This document shows, one piece after another, positions 16,249 to 25,432 of a stretch of DNA of 64,000 bases. The stretch covers positions 1,736,001 to 1,800,000 of the forward strand of contig OZ244845.1 of NCBI GenBank assembly GCA_965220775.1, given 5' to 3'. Below the pieces are notes generated by a model. It was not told the origin of the DNA and made no database searches. It worked only from the letters and a program-made list of their open reading frames with translations. Numbering within the stretch: the first letter of the stretch is position 1; each line of letters starts with the position of its first letter. Source of the DNA: G963664835 sp965220775. GTDB lineage: Bacteria; Chloroflexota; UBA6077; FW602-bin22; JBCLEL01. A program made the translations under genes and the position numbers.

Positions 16249-19200
16249 TCAAGTCACGTAGCCATTCTTACGGTCCCAGTCGCGTAGCCATCGAGGGCGT
16301 GACTTCGGATCACCGTATCCCCCGCCACCGGATGATAGGCACACTATGAGATCGCCTGGCTTCACTATCACGCCGGCCTCTTTCGATCTCAGTATTCGCT
16401 CGACGCCATCCGACACCAAGCTGTAGGTATGGGGCAAGCCCGTTCCGCCACCGAACAGCCCGAAAGGTGGGACTACTACTCCGTCACCGGCCGTATTCAA
16501 TCGTGCTGCGTCAAGCCCCTCGTAGATCATCTCGCAGATGCCTCCCAGTCCGCCGCGCCAGGCGCCGTCGCCGCCCGAATCTGGTCGAAGCTCGTGGCGA
16601 ATCACGAAGAACGGGAAACGCTCCTCAGTGATTTCCACGCTGGGACTGCGTATGCCGCCCGCAACGGTAATCTCTCCGGCATTGGACCAGCCGTCAAAGC
16701 CATGCGACGCTCCTCCTCCTCCCCGCGCGAAGAAGAAATGCCATATGAATTGGCGGCCAAAGCGAGGGTCGATTCCGGTAATGGCATAACGAAGGCGACG
16801 TGAGAAGCCCGAGTTTACTGCTTGGGGAATCGCCGGCGCCAGCGCCTTAAACACTGCCTCTACGATCTCCTCGGCGCAGTGGCTGGTGCTCATACATACT
16901 GGCGCCGGCGGGTTGCAGTTGACAATCAATCCATTGGGGGCAATAACGGTGATGGCCCGCATTGACCCTTCGTTCCTTGGGATGTCGAAGGGCATCAAGT
17001 ACATTGTCGTCGCGTGAGCGGCGGAGCGGGTGTTCGCGTAGGAGCTATTGATGAATCCGGTAACCTGCGGGCTTGAGTCGCTCAAGTCGATGGTCATCGA
17101 ATCCCCGGCTATCGTGACGTTGGCTCGAATTGGTATCAGTTCGCTTTCAAATCCATCGTCGTCGATTAGCGATTCGCCTTCGTATTCTCCATCGGGCCAC
17201 TCGGCTATGATTCCTCTTACTTGCTTTTCGGTGGCCATCAGAATGTTGTCGACGTAGTGGGTCAGACGCTCAGGACCATATTCTTGTATCAGCGATGACA
17301 CACGCTGGGCCGCAATCATCACCGATCCGATCTGCGCATTCAAATCGCCAATGAAGTTGTTGGAGTGCCTTACGTTGGCAGCTATCATTCGCAAGATGTC
17401 ATCCCGTGCGACTCCCCTCTCGTGAAGTCTGAGTGGCGGGATTCGTAATCCTTCGTGGAATATCTCGCTGGCGGATGGATTGTATGCTCCGTGGGTTCCG
17501 CCTCCTATGTCGCTATGATGAGCACGGTTAACCGAGTAGAAAAGAAGCTCGCCTCGATAAAAGATCGGTAATATCACCGTTATGTCTGGGAGGTGACTGC
17601 CTCCGTAGTAAGGATCGTTGACGACGAACAGGTCGCCTTCACTAATGTCCTCTCCGTAATACTCGCCTATCGCGGCCACCGCCGGAGGCAAAGCACTGAT
17701 GTGGATCGGAATTCCTTCTCCTTGTGCAACCAGTTGGCAATCTGCGTCCAGGATTGCCGTAGAGTAGTCACGACTCGAATTCAGTATCTGTGACATCGAT
17801 GTCCGGAGCATCACCTCCATCATTTCGCGGGCGATTGACTCAAGCCGGTGTTCGATTATCGCCAGGGTAATCGGATCGTTGAGGTCGTCCTGACTGTGTT
17901 TGGCATCTGAAGCTGCGTCATCTTCAATCTTGACTTGCAATTCAATGCCACCGTACTTATCCACGACGGCAGAATCGTTGGGCTCCACGAGTATGGTCGT
18001 GAAATCCGATTCGAGTATTGCCGGCCCTTTGATTTCCATCCCGGGCGACAGGCGGTCGGATTCGTAGACCGGCACTTCGTGCCATCCGCCAAGATAAATC
18101 CTGCGGTGTCCCTTCTTTGCTTGTGCCAGATCCCCACCCACGTCTCGCTCGGGCAGTCCAATCTTGGGTACTCGACCTAATAGAGATGTCCTCAACGTGA
18201 CTAGACGAATCTCCTGATCAACCTGGTGGTAGGAGAACAGCTCCTCGTAACGGCGATGAAAGTTCGAGGCCCACTCCTGTAAGATCTTGGCGTCCTTTTG
18301 GCGCATGCCGGGCAAGGGTACGTTGACCTCATACACCTGGTCTCGATAACGCATGTCGGCCGAAGTAACGACGCTAATGTCCTGGGCGGCTACACCCTGA
18401 TCCGACATCCTTTTCCGGCCTTGTTCTTCGAAATCCTTCAATATTTCCCGAACTGCTTCTAGGTCGATCCCCTTTAGACTTGACGGAAAGGATCTAGAGA
18501 AGTCGTATCTTAGGTCGGTCGAAAGCATTCCATAGGCGGATAGAACCGGAGCCGGCGCCGGGACATAAACTTTCCTGATCTGAAGCTGTCGAGCGACACT
18601 GCTCGCTTGAAGCCCAGAGGCTCCCCCGAAGCCGAGGAGGGCGAATCGCCGGGCGTCCGTGCCCCTGCGCACGGACATCAGGCGTATCCCCTCAGCGATC
18701 GTAGTCGACACCAGCTGATGTACACCGTACGCCGCTGCTACAACAGACAGTCCGAGCGGGGCGGCGACGTGCTCTTCGATCGATCGGTGCGCCAACTCCT
18801 CATCCAGTTGGGCCTTTCCACCGAGGAAATTGTCCGAACCGAGATACCCCAATACCAAATTAGCATCCGTCACTGTTGGCGAGATGCCACCCTTACCGTA
18901 ACAGGAAGGACCTGGATCTGCGCCGGCACTTTCGGGCCCGACGCGGAGAACGCCGCCGGGATCTACTCTGGCGATACTACCGCCGCCGGCTCCTAATGTT
19001 TGAATATCGATCATCGGCACGGCGATTTTCCAGCCACCTTCAAACGTTTCGGTGGTGACCGATGGCGCGCCTTTATCTATCAGGGCAATATCGGTGCTCG
19101 TCCCACCCATATCGAAGCCGATTACATTTGGCTGACCCAGTAATTCTCCGTAGTAGGATGCTCCGCTGACTCCACCTGCGGGGCCGGAGAGGATTGACCG

Positions 19201-19977
19201 CACGGCTTGAGGGATCGAGTCTTCGATGAACGCGACACCGCCGTTCGATTGCATTATCAATATGTTCTGGCGCCGGTTGAACCGGGCGAGATTTTCTTTG
19301 AGCCGTTGTAGATATTCAGATAGAACCGGCCCAACATAGGAGTTCACTACCGTCGTACTCAGTCTGTCGAACTCCTTGATCTGGGGAAGTACGTCGTGAG
19401 ACAACGAGGTGTACATCTTTGGGAATAGTGCTCTTATTTTTTGCCCCACTCGTTGCTCGTGTTCGGGATTCATATAGGAGAACAAGAAGCAAACGGCAAT
19501 TGCCTCTATACCTTCGTTTTGGAAATACTCGAGCGCCTGATCGATTGCAGCGTCATTGATCGGAGTTGCAGTCGCGCCATTCGAGCGCACCCGTTCGGGA
19601 ATGCCCATGCGCAAGTACCTTGGCACTAGCGGCTCTACCTGCTGCATCCGCAGGTTGTAGCGGTCCTCTTTCAAACCCTCGCGCATCTCCAATAGGTCAC
19701 GGAACCCTTCTGTTGTGACGAGACCCACTTTGGCGCCCTTACGCTCTATCAGCGCGTTGGTAGCTACAGTAGTTCCGTGGATGACCAGGTCGGTCGACGA
19801 TAGAAGCTCGTCTAATGAGACCATGTAATCCGCGGCGACCTCTCGTAGGCCCGCCGTCACGCCGGCTGAAGGGTCCTGGGGTGTCGAAGGAGTCTTGAAG
19901 TACCGAGGCGCTCCCTCATCCTTCACGACTACGAGGTCGGTGAACGTACCGCCCACGTCGATACCGATCTTGTACAC
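16249..19977 (-). CDS. Fused hydantoinase A/B (5-oxoprolinase / N-methylhydantoinase type)
   Basis: A 1242-residue fusion. Residues 1-~690 are HyuA, with the ATP-binding YKIGIDVGGTFTDLVVV at the start, GFDMGGTSTDIAL and GAGGGSIARVD. Residues ~698-1242 are HyuB (DPITLAIIEHRLESIAREM, GDLFVVNDPYYGGSHLPDI). The family uses ATP to open cyclic amides (5-oxoproline, N-methylhydantoin) or to carboxylate ketones; the substrate cannot be told here. Full-length oxoprolinases are ~1290 residues, so this is complete. GTG 19977 is chosen because AAGGAGG stands four bases before it; the 26-codon longer frame would run over a perfect operator palindrome. Codons are intact throughout. No hydantoin racemase or carbamoylase is adjacent. 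Confidence 0.88.
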   Translation of the reverse strand: MYKIGIDVGGTFTDLVVVKDEGAPRYFKTPSTPQDPSAGVTAGLREVAADYMVSLDELLSSTDLVIHGTTVATNALIERKGAKVGLVTTEGFRDLLEMREGLKEDRYNLRMQQVEPLVPRYLRMGIPERVRSNGATATPINDAAIDQALEYFQNEGIEAIAVCFLFSYMNPEHEQRVGQKIRALFPKMYTSLSHDVLPQIKEFDRLSTTVVNSYVGPVLSEYLQRLKENLARFNRRQNILIMQSNGGVAFIEDSIPQAVRSILSGPAGGVSGASYYGELLGQPNVIGFDMGGTSTDIALIDKGAPSVTTETFEGGWKIAVPMIDIQTLGAGGGSIARVDPGGVLRVGPESAGADPGPSCYGKGGISPTVTDANLVLGYLGSDNFLGGKAQLDEELAHRSIEEHVAAPLGLSVVAAAYGVHQLVSTTIAEGIRLMSVRRGTDARRFALLGFGGASGLQASSVARQLQIRKVYVPAPAPVLSAYGMLSTDLRYDFSRSFPSSLKGIDLEAVREILKDFEEQGRKRMSDQGVAAQDISVVTSADMRYRDQVYEVNVPLPGMRQKDAKILQEWASNFHRRYEELFSYHQVDQEIRLVTLRTSLLGRVPKIGLPERDVGGDLAQAKKGHRRIYLGGWHEVPVYESDRLSPGMEIKGPAILESDFTTILVEPNDSAVVDKYGGIELQVKIEDDAASDAKHSQDDLNDPITLAIIEHRLESIAREMMEVMLRTSMSQILNSSRDYSTAILDADCQLVAQGEGIPIHISALPPAVAAIGEYYGEDISEGDLFVVNDPYYGGSHLPDITVILPIFYRGELLFYSVNRAHHSDIGGGTHGAYNPSASEIFHEGLRIPPLRLHERGVARDDILRMIAANVRHSNNFIGDLNAQIGSVMIAAQRVSSLIQEYGPERLTHYVDNILMATEKQVRGIIAEWPDGEYEGESLIDDDGFESELIPIRANVTIAGDSMTIDLSDSSPQVTGFINSSYANTRSAAHATTMYLMPFDIPRNEGSMRAITVIAPNGLIVNCNPPAPVCMSTSHCAEEIVEAVFKALAPAIPQAVNSGFSRRLRYAITGIDPRFGRQFIWHFFFARGGGGASHGFDGWSNAGEITVAGGIRSPSVEITEERFPFFVIRHELRPDSGGDGAWRGGLGGICEMIYEGLDAARLNTAGDGVVVPPFGLFGGGTGLPHTYSLVSDGVERILRSKEAGVIVKPGDLIVCLSSGGGGYGDPKSRPRWLRDWDRKNGYVT

Positions 19978-20018
19978 ATGACCTCCTTGGCCTTGGCGTC
20001 GAAAGACTATCCAAATGG

Positions 20019-20043
20019 CTACCTCTACATATTGTAGAGGTAG
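20019..20043. promoter_or_regulatory. Perfect 11-bp inverted repeat, probable operator of the hydantoinase gene
   Basis: CTACCTCTACA and TGTAGAGGTAG are exact inverse complements separated by TAT, centred 54 bp before the GTG start. The size, symmetry and position fit a dimeric regulator site such as a GntR- or IclR-type repressor. No regulator gene lies next to it, so the protein that binds it is unknown. Confidence 0.6.
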
Positions 20044-20454
20044 ACCGACGGTCAATCCTTGCCGAATTCAATTATTCAACATCCGACTAAGCAAATACAG
20101 CGAGACCCGAGCCATTTCGGTCCTCTGATGTCTTGACGTCGATGCCCTTAGGCTGGGTAAGGAAGCGCCTGGCTGAAGCGACATACGGCACTGCAAACAG
20201 GTACCCTTGGCAACCTCGGGAGAACTCGCAATGGTAGGAACGTTAGGTCATTGCGAACCACGACCGTGATGCTCACCGGTGTCTATGAGCCATGCCAGGC
20301 ACTGAAACTAGAGAATCGCAGAGGTTCGATGGCTGCCGTTAGATGCCGGTAGTCGTTGGATCGTAATCTTATCGCGCTATGATACGCTGATTGCGTCCCA
20401 CTCGTTCAAACCATACAGAGGAACGATCAAGGCGTCATCGAGGGATCAGGTTCT
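20044..20454. other. Intergenic region between divergent hydantoinase and MFS genes
   Basis: 411 bp without a supported gene. Besides the possible promoter at 20356-20383 nothing is recognisable; frames are short and closed. Confidence 0.5.
20356..20383 (+). promoter_or_regulatory. Possible sigma-70 promoter of the MFS gene
   Basis: TTGGAT (20356-20361) and TATGAT (20378-20383) are spaced by 16 bp, a fair -35/-10 pair, 72 bp before the TTG start of the transporter. Prediction by eye only. Confidence 0.4.
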
Positions 20455-21753
20455 TTGGCGGACACTACCCAAAGCGCGGCCAACACGTCAGCCGGCGGGT
20501 CGGCGCCTAAGCGGATTCGTCGGTGGCCCGAAGCCTTGCGCGCGCTGGCATCCGGAGACTTTCGCAGGCTTGTACAAGCCACGTTTACTAGCTCCTTCGC
20601 GCTTGCCATGCAGACTACGGTCCTGGGGTGGCTCATTCTGGAGTTGTCCAACTCTGCGTTCTACCTGGGATTAAATGGCTTTTTCCACATGATTCCGGCG
20701 CTGGTAGTGACACATTATGGGGGGATCGTTGCGGACCGGTTTTCGCGCAAGGGGGTACTGGTTATCGGCCAGGCGTTACTAGTGGCAGTCGCAGTCGCCC
20801 TGGGGCTAATGGTCTTTCTGAAAATCTCATCAGTCTGGCCATTGATGATGGTCTCGTTGCTATCAGGTGCATTCAACACGTTTATGCACCCCGCACGGGC
20901 CGCGTTAGTAGGGGAGCTTGTTCATAAGCGTCAGATGACCGGCGGAGTGAGCCTGCACATTATAGCGATGAGTCTGCCTTCTATGACTGCGCCGGCACTT
21001 GCTGGATGGCTCACCGGCGCAGTCAGTATGTTCGCGACCATGATCGTGCAAGCGGGTTTCTCGGCTGCATCGTTCGCCACCGTCTTGACCATTAAAGTAT
21101 CCCGACCTGTCTCATTCGACTTGGGGGAGTCCCCTTTACGGAGCCTAGTCGACGGTTGGCGCTACTGTTATAGGACAAAGCCGGTGTTCACGGTACTATC
21201 GACGACTAGCATATACACGATATTTATCATGCCTCCCTACGTGGTCCTCTTGCCGGATTACGCTCGCGGGACGTTGGATCAAGGGGTGGAGGGTCTCGGT
21301 ATCCTGTTGTCGTCGGTTGGGGCCGGAGTGATAGTTGGTTCTTTCTTGATGGCAGTGACTGGAAAGCTGCGGAATCGCAGGTTAATTGCTCTCGGAGGTG
21401 TAGCGTTCTCTGGTGGCTTGCTGATCCTTCTGGCAGTGATGCAGTCCATGGCTCCGGCAATGTTGGTGTTGGGTGGATTAGGTGCATGCTTCTCCGTAGT
21501 TATGATCCTTACGCAATCCGTCATCCTGGAGTACGTTCCCGATGAGATGCGAGGTCGGGCGATAAGCGCCTATATGTTCACTGGGGGGCTGATGCCATTT
21601 GGATCACTTGCGCTTGGAGCGATAGCCGGCGGCCTCGGAACGCCAATCGCGATGACGGTTGGCGGGGTTGCGTCCGTGGTGCTGGCAGCTACGATATTTG
21701 TCACGCGGCCAGACATTCGCCGGATTGAGAGTCCCGGGCTATCGTGGTCCTAA
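20455..21753 (+). CDS. Major facilitator superfamily transporter (EntS/MFS_3-like)
   Basis: A 432-residue protein with about 12 membrane helices and a cytosolic N-terminus of ~35 residues. The loop between helices 2 and 3 carries HYGGIVADRFSRKGVLV, the MFS motif A (G-x-x-x-D-R-x-x-R). A conserved EYVPDEMRGRAISAYMF sits before helix 10-11, typical of the drug/siderophore exporter MFS_3 group. Export of a small molecule is expected; the substrate is unknown. The start is TTG 20455 with a weak AGGG upstream. It stands alone between two divergent or convergent units. Confidence 0.8.
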   Translation: MADTTQSAANTSAGGSAPKRIRRWPEALRALASGDFRRLVQATFTSSFALAMQTTVLGWLILELSNSAFYLGLNGFFHMIPALVVTHYGGIVADRFSRKGVLVIGQALLVAVAVALGLMVFLKISSVWPLMMVSLLSGAFNTFMHPARAALVGELVHKRQMTGGVSLHIIAMSLPSMTAPALAGWLTGAVSMFATMIVQAGFSAASFATVLTIKVSRPVSFDLGESPLRSLVDGWRYCYRTKPVFTVLSTTSIYTIFIMPPYVVLLPDYARGTLDQGVEGLGILLSSVGAGVIVGSFLMAVTGKLRNRRLIALGGVAFSGGLLILLAVMQSMAPAMLVLGGLGACFSVVMILTQSVILEYVPDEMRGRAISAYMFTGGLMPFGSLALGAIAGGLGTPIAMTVGGVASVVLAATIFVTRPDIRRIESPGLSWS

Positions 21754-21844
21754 ATACTTGGCCGCGCGCTCTGCAATACGGTGCCCTATTGTTTTGGTCG
21801 CTGATCGATCTGCACAATTTGAAGGGGGCCGGACATCACGACCG

Positions 21845-22981
21845 TCATCGGTTCCCGGCTTCGGCGGCACGCCGCCGGCGGATGAGCGCTGGTTCCTCTC
21901 CCTGCAGAGTTTCCGAGGAGTTGATACGCAGTGAACGGTCGGCCAACGGAAGATCGACTCGCATGCCTCCCCTGCGATGCGATTCGCGCAACGCGATAGC
22001 GATCTCCAACGCCTGCCGGCCAGCTTCACCGTCACAGTTGGGCGGCTTGCCCGTTTTCAGCCCAGTGACGAGATCCTGAACAGCGCGGAGATTTGCGCTC
22101 TGGTTCACTCGCGGGCGTGGGAATAATTGGCGTACAGGTTCGCGTCGCCGGCCCGGAAGCGTGGGTGTCCCCCGTTTCCAAAACTCGACCTCCTCGCCGT
22201 CATTGATCGCTCTCAGGCGTCCCTCGGTCCCAATGACGTCAAGGGTCCAATCGGCAGTGCCGCACGCCATAGTGCGAACGAAAGCTTGCACGCCGTTGTC
22301 GAACTGGAGATATCCGTTGCCGGCTAGATCATCATCCCCACGGGCCTCTTCGTCACTTTCCATAGCGCCGAAGACCCACCGACAATCGCCGCCGGCCAAG
22401 TAGCGTACCAGTGTCAGCAGGTGGCTTCCGTTATGCGATAGTTGACAACTGGCAAAGGCGTTTACCTGGAGCGGTCGGCCTATTTCGCCCATTTCAACCA
22501 GCTGGCGCATACGATTGTAGACAACGTCCCAGCATCGCGAGGCGCCGAAGGCGAGCAGGATACCCGCCCGCCGGCAGGCATCGACCATCTGGTCGGCCTC
22601 TTCGAGCGAGAAGGCTAACGGTTTTTCCGCCCAGATAGCCCTGGCCCCGGCGTTAGCCTTTACGACTGCAAGTAGAATGCTGGGTCGCGGTTTGGCCGTG
22701 GTGCAGATGCTTACGATCTCGGGACGTTCGCGCTCCAGCATCTCCCGGTAGTCAGCGTAGACGTGGTTGCGGTCGAACTCCCACTTTCGAATGAACGCTT
22801 CGCGCTGTCCGGGGTGCGGGTCTGCGCCGGCCACTAACGTCACTTCCTCGGCAGCCTGATAGCTGGCCGCGTGCGAATGTGGCACACTTGCAAATGGCTG
22901 GAAGGCGCCTATCTCGTCATCGAAGGAGCTACCAATGCGCCCCAAGCCAATCACCGCTGCTCGAATCGGCTTCCCCGACAT
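21845..22981 (-). CDS. Gfo/Idh/MocA-family oxidoreductase
   Basis: A 378-residue protein. An N-terminal Rossmann fold (IRAAVIGLGRIGSSFDDE) binds NAD(P). The EKP motif (AIWAEKPLAFSLEEAD), which carries the catalytic-region Lys, is present at ~120-135, and the C-terminal beta-sheet domain has GTEGRLRAINDGEEVEFW. Such enzymes oxidise or reduce sugars, inositols or related polyols, or cleave glycosides. It is monocistronic, with no sugar transporter beside it. The last ~25 residues are Arg-rich and outside the conserved fold. Substrate not assigned. Confidence 0.85.
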   Translation of the reverse strand: MSGKPIRAAVIGLGRIGSSFDDEIGAFQPFASVPHSHAASYQAAEEVTLVAGADPHPGQREAFIRKWEFDRNHVYADYREMLERERPEIVSICTTAKPRPSILLAVVKANAGARAIWAEKPLAFSLEEADQMVDACRRAGILLAFGASRCWDVVYNRMRQLVEMGEIGRPLQVNAFASCQLSHNGSHLLTLVRYLAGGDCRWVFGAMESDEEARGDDDLAGNGYLQFDNGVQAFVRTMACGTADWTLDVIGTEGRLRAINDGEEVEFWKRGTPTLPGRRREPVRQLFPRPRVNQSANLRAVQDLVTGLKTGKPPNCDGEAGRQALEIAIALRESHRRGGMRVDLPLADRSLRINSSETLQGEEPALIRRRRAAEAGNR

Positions 22982-23724
22982 TGAGACTCTCCTCGTTTGG
23001 CTAATAGCTTATTGACGATGAGCCAAGAGTTGAGGTTGCTCTCGTTACCATTCGAAAACCCCAGCGCTAAGGATATACCTTTTTCGGATCCCAAAGGGTT
23101 GGAAACGCCGGCAGGATGGATTCGCGGTCGCAGAGTGGGTTTGCCTTAAGTGTTTCACCCGGGAGCATTGCGCCGAATCGAGGCGAGGCTATCGCGATCG
23201 CCTATTTGAAGTTCGTTTGTTGCAAAGTCCGCCCCACTCACGCGGCATCAGAGCGGTGTGGCTAGCGTGGCCAATTGAGTTGCGTGATCGTTGGATACGC
23301 GAAGCCATGCGATGCCCGGCAGGATGTTTCTTCGGTCGACCGACTTGATTCCTACAGTGACCTGATGCCGTAAGTGGGCTTAATATTCTCGAGCAACGAA
23401 GGTGATTCATCGTCGGCGAGCATGCTACTGGAAGAGGATCGAATATGGCGGAAACAGTCTTGTCGCGCTAAGACCATGTCGATTTCTTGAGTCGACGATG
23501 TGACACGTGAACTGATCAAACGCCTCACCTCGTATTTGTAATTTAGGCATTACGCACAATACATTAAGGCCAATCTCATTCGACAAGCCCAATTTCAGCG
23601 TACACTCGCTTGGATATACTGCCCGTTGTGGGCATCGTGCCTAACCATGCAAGGTGGTCGAGGACGAAAAAGGGCGCCGGCAAGGGTTAGGCGAAAAAAT
23701 AATATATAGGGGGATCTGCATCTA
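22982..23724. other. 743-bp intergenic region before the ammonium transporter
   Basis: A divergent gap between the oxidoreductase and the ammonium transporter. No gene, RNA fold or repeat from the dispersed family was recognised. An A-rich stretch followed by AATATATAGGGGGATC just before ATG 23725 serves as its ribosome-binding region. Confidence 0.5.
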
Positions 23725-24930
23725 ATGGACTCTGGAGATAATGCCTGGGTATTGGCTTCCGCGGCGTTAGTCATGTTGATGACGCCGGGACTTGGTTTTT
23801 TCTATGCCGGCTTGGTGCGCCGGAAGAATGTGCTTGCGACCATAATGCACAGCTTCTTCATTCTTTGTCTTATCAGTATAGTCTGGGTGCTATGGGGTTA
23901 CTCACTTGCCTTTGGCAAAGATATCGGAGGGGTCGTAGGCGATCTCAGCTTGGTCGGGCTAGGTGGCGTAGGTATGGAGCCTCTGGACGGTCAGACCATT
24001 TCTCACTATACGTTCATGGTCTTCCAGATGATGTTTGCGATTATCACCGTCGCCTTGATCACCGGCGCGTTTGCTGAGCGGCAACGGTTTAAGGCGTTCG
24101 CGATATTTGCTGTTCTATGGTCGACGTTGGTCTATTCGCCAATTGCCCACTGGGTATGGGGAGGTGGGTGGCTCAGCGAGCTTGGGGCGCTCGACTTCGC
24201 TGGTGGTACTGTAGTTCATATCAGCTCGGGCGTATCAGCGCTCGTTGCCGCTTTAGTAATAGGCAAGCGGTTCGGAGACGAGCCGATTGACCCTCATGAT
24301 ATCTCGATGACCGTTCTGGGAGCGGCGCTGCTTTGGTTCGGCTGGTTCGGATTCAACGCCGGCAGCGCGCTTGTGTCGGGTGGACTCGCAGCGGTAGCGT
24401 TTGTGAATACCAACACCGCGGCAGCCGCGGCGGCGCTGACTTGGATGACGCTGAGCTGGATCCGGGCCGGCAGGCCGAGCGTCTTGGGCGCTGCGATAGG
24501 GGCAGTAGCCGGCTTGGTCGCTATAACCCCGGCCGCTGGTTTTGTTACTCCGATGGCGGCGCTTCTGATCGGTGTCGGCGCGGGCGTCCTGTGTGAGCTA
24601 GCTGTGCATCTGAAAGAGGCGCTGGGTGTCGATGATGCGCTCGACGTCTGGGCTGTGCACGGTATAGGCGGCACTTGGGGAGCCATCGCGACCGGCATAT
24701 TCGCGGTAGCCGCCGTAGGTGGTGCCAGCGGTCTGGTCGATGGCAATCCTGGGCAGGTGTTGACCCAGATTATTGCGGTGCTAGCCACGTGGGTCTACGC
24801 TGGCGTAGTGACGTTCATCCTATTGAAGCTAATCGACCTCACTATTGGTCTCCGCGTATCTGAGGAGGAAGAAGCCGAAGGTCTCGATGCAACCCAGCAT
24901 GGCGAGATCGCTTACACATCTCAGATTTAG
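23725..24930 (+). CDS. amt: Ammonium transporter
   Basis: A 401-residue integral membrane protein with the full Amt fold (11 helices). It starts inside the first helix region (NAWVLASAALVMLMTPGLGFFYAGLVRRKN) and shows HWVWGGGWL, the twin-His pore residues in GGTVVHISSGVSAL and DVWAVHGIGGTWGA, and WFGWFGFNAGSAL. It conducts ammonium or ammonia into the cell under nitrogen limitation. No glnK/glnB follows as it commonly does; instead a terminator and a small membrane peptide gene come next. The GGGGGAT before ATG 23725 is a strong ribosome site. Confidence 0.95.
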   Translation: MDSGDNAWVLASAALVMLMTPGLGFFYAGLVRRKNVLATIMHSFFILCLISIVWVLWGYSLAFGKDIGGVVGDLSLVGLGGVGMEPLDGQTISHYTFMVFQMMFAIITVALITGAFAERQRFKAFAIFAVLWSTLVYSPIAHWVWGGGWLSELGALDFAGGTVVHISSGVSALVAALVIGKRFGDEPIDPHDISMTVLGAALLWFGWFGFNAGSALVSGGLAAVAFVNTNTAAAAAALTWMTLSWIRAGRPSVLGAAIGAVAGLVAITPAAGFVTPMAALLIGVGAGVLCELAVHLKEALGVDDALDVWAVHGIGGTWGAIATGIFAVAAVGGASGLVDGNPGQVLTQIIAVLATWVYAGVVTFILLKLIDLTIGLRVSEEEEAEGLDATQHGEIAYTSQI

Positions 24931-24958
24931 AGGCGACTAAAACCTAGTCCTGCTTCAG

Positions 24959-25003
24959 CCTGGCCGGCTCCTTCGAAGAAAGGAGCCGGCCAGGCGCTTT
25001 TTT
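24959..25003 (+). terminator. Rho-independent terminator of amt
   Basis: Arms CCTGGCCGGCTCCTT and AAGGAGCCGGCCAGG pair perfectly over 15 bp with a short loop and are followed by a run of seven T after CGC. It lies 28 bp after the amt stop. Confidence 0.93.
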
Positions 25004-25084
25004 GGCTTATCCAGGTAATCTGTTGTGCGTCGGGCACAAATACTCCCGTGTTAGTTTGTTAACTCATCATCTGGTGGAGTGACA

Positions 25085-25129
25085 ATGACTCTCGGTATTA
25101 TCGATGTGTCTCTCGCAAAGACCAGCTAA
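25085..25129 (+). CDS. Possible 14-residue leader peptide
   Basis: ATG 25085 follows GGTGGAG at six bases and encodes MTLGIIDVSLAKTS before TAA. It lies 20 bp before the small membrane peptide gene. It may be a leader that couples or regulates the downstream peptide, or chance; there is no protein-level evidence. Confidence 0.25.
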   Translation: MTLGIIDVSLAKTS

Positions 25130-25149
25130 TAAATAGCGGAGGAAACCAT

Positions 25150-25290
25150 ATGGAGTTCGTTTCACTGATTGTCTTTGGCGTAATGATCGTGATCTGGATT
25201 GTGATGCCGGAGCCGAATTCGGAGCCTGCTAGCGTAGCCACCGATGAGAGCCGAAGCCCTGCACTCGCGTCTCCAATATACGAGACCTAG
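25150..25290 (+). CDS. 46-residue single-span membrane peptide
   Basis: ATG 25150 is preceded by GCGGAGGA at a good distance and encodes a peptide beginning MEFVSLIVFGVMIVIWIVMP, one clean membrane helix, followed by a polar Ser/Pro/Ala-rich tail of about 25 residues. A strong terminator stands 22 bp after the stop, and another terminator separates it from amt, so it has its own transcript. The strong ribosome site, helix and terminator argue for a real gene. Size and topology recall small transporter subunits such as KdpF, but no family is assigned. An association with the ammonium transporter is only suggested by position. Confidence 0.6.
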   Translation: MEFVSLIVFGVMIVIWIVMPEPNSEPASVATDESRSPALASPIYET

Positions 25291-25312
25291 AGGGAACGAA
25301 TAGGCACAATGA

Positions 25313-25349
25313 ACCCCTGACCGGGATCGTCCCGGTGAGGGGTTTTTTA
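25313..25349 (+). terminator. Rho-independent terminator after the small membrane peptide
   Basis: Arms ACCCCTGACCGGGA and TCCCGGTGAGGGGT pair with a short loop (one mismatch in the middle) and run into TTTTTTATTT. It may also serve the convergent lgt gene in part. Confidence 0.9.
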
Positions 25350-25432
25350 TTTGGGTACAGAGACCCATTGGACGTAAGCGTGCAACTCAAAGTGCATCGC
25401 CCGACCCGTGCGAACAGGTGAAAGCTTCCCTA

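Noticed and set aside
19978..20055. Longer N-terminus of the hydantoinase fusion
   Set aside because: AAGGAGG stands four bases before GTG 19977, homologous domains start there, and the extension would encode the operator palindrome.
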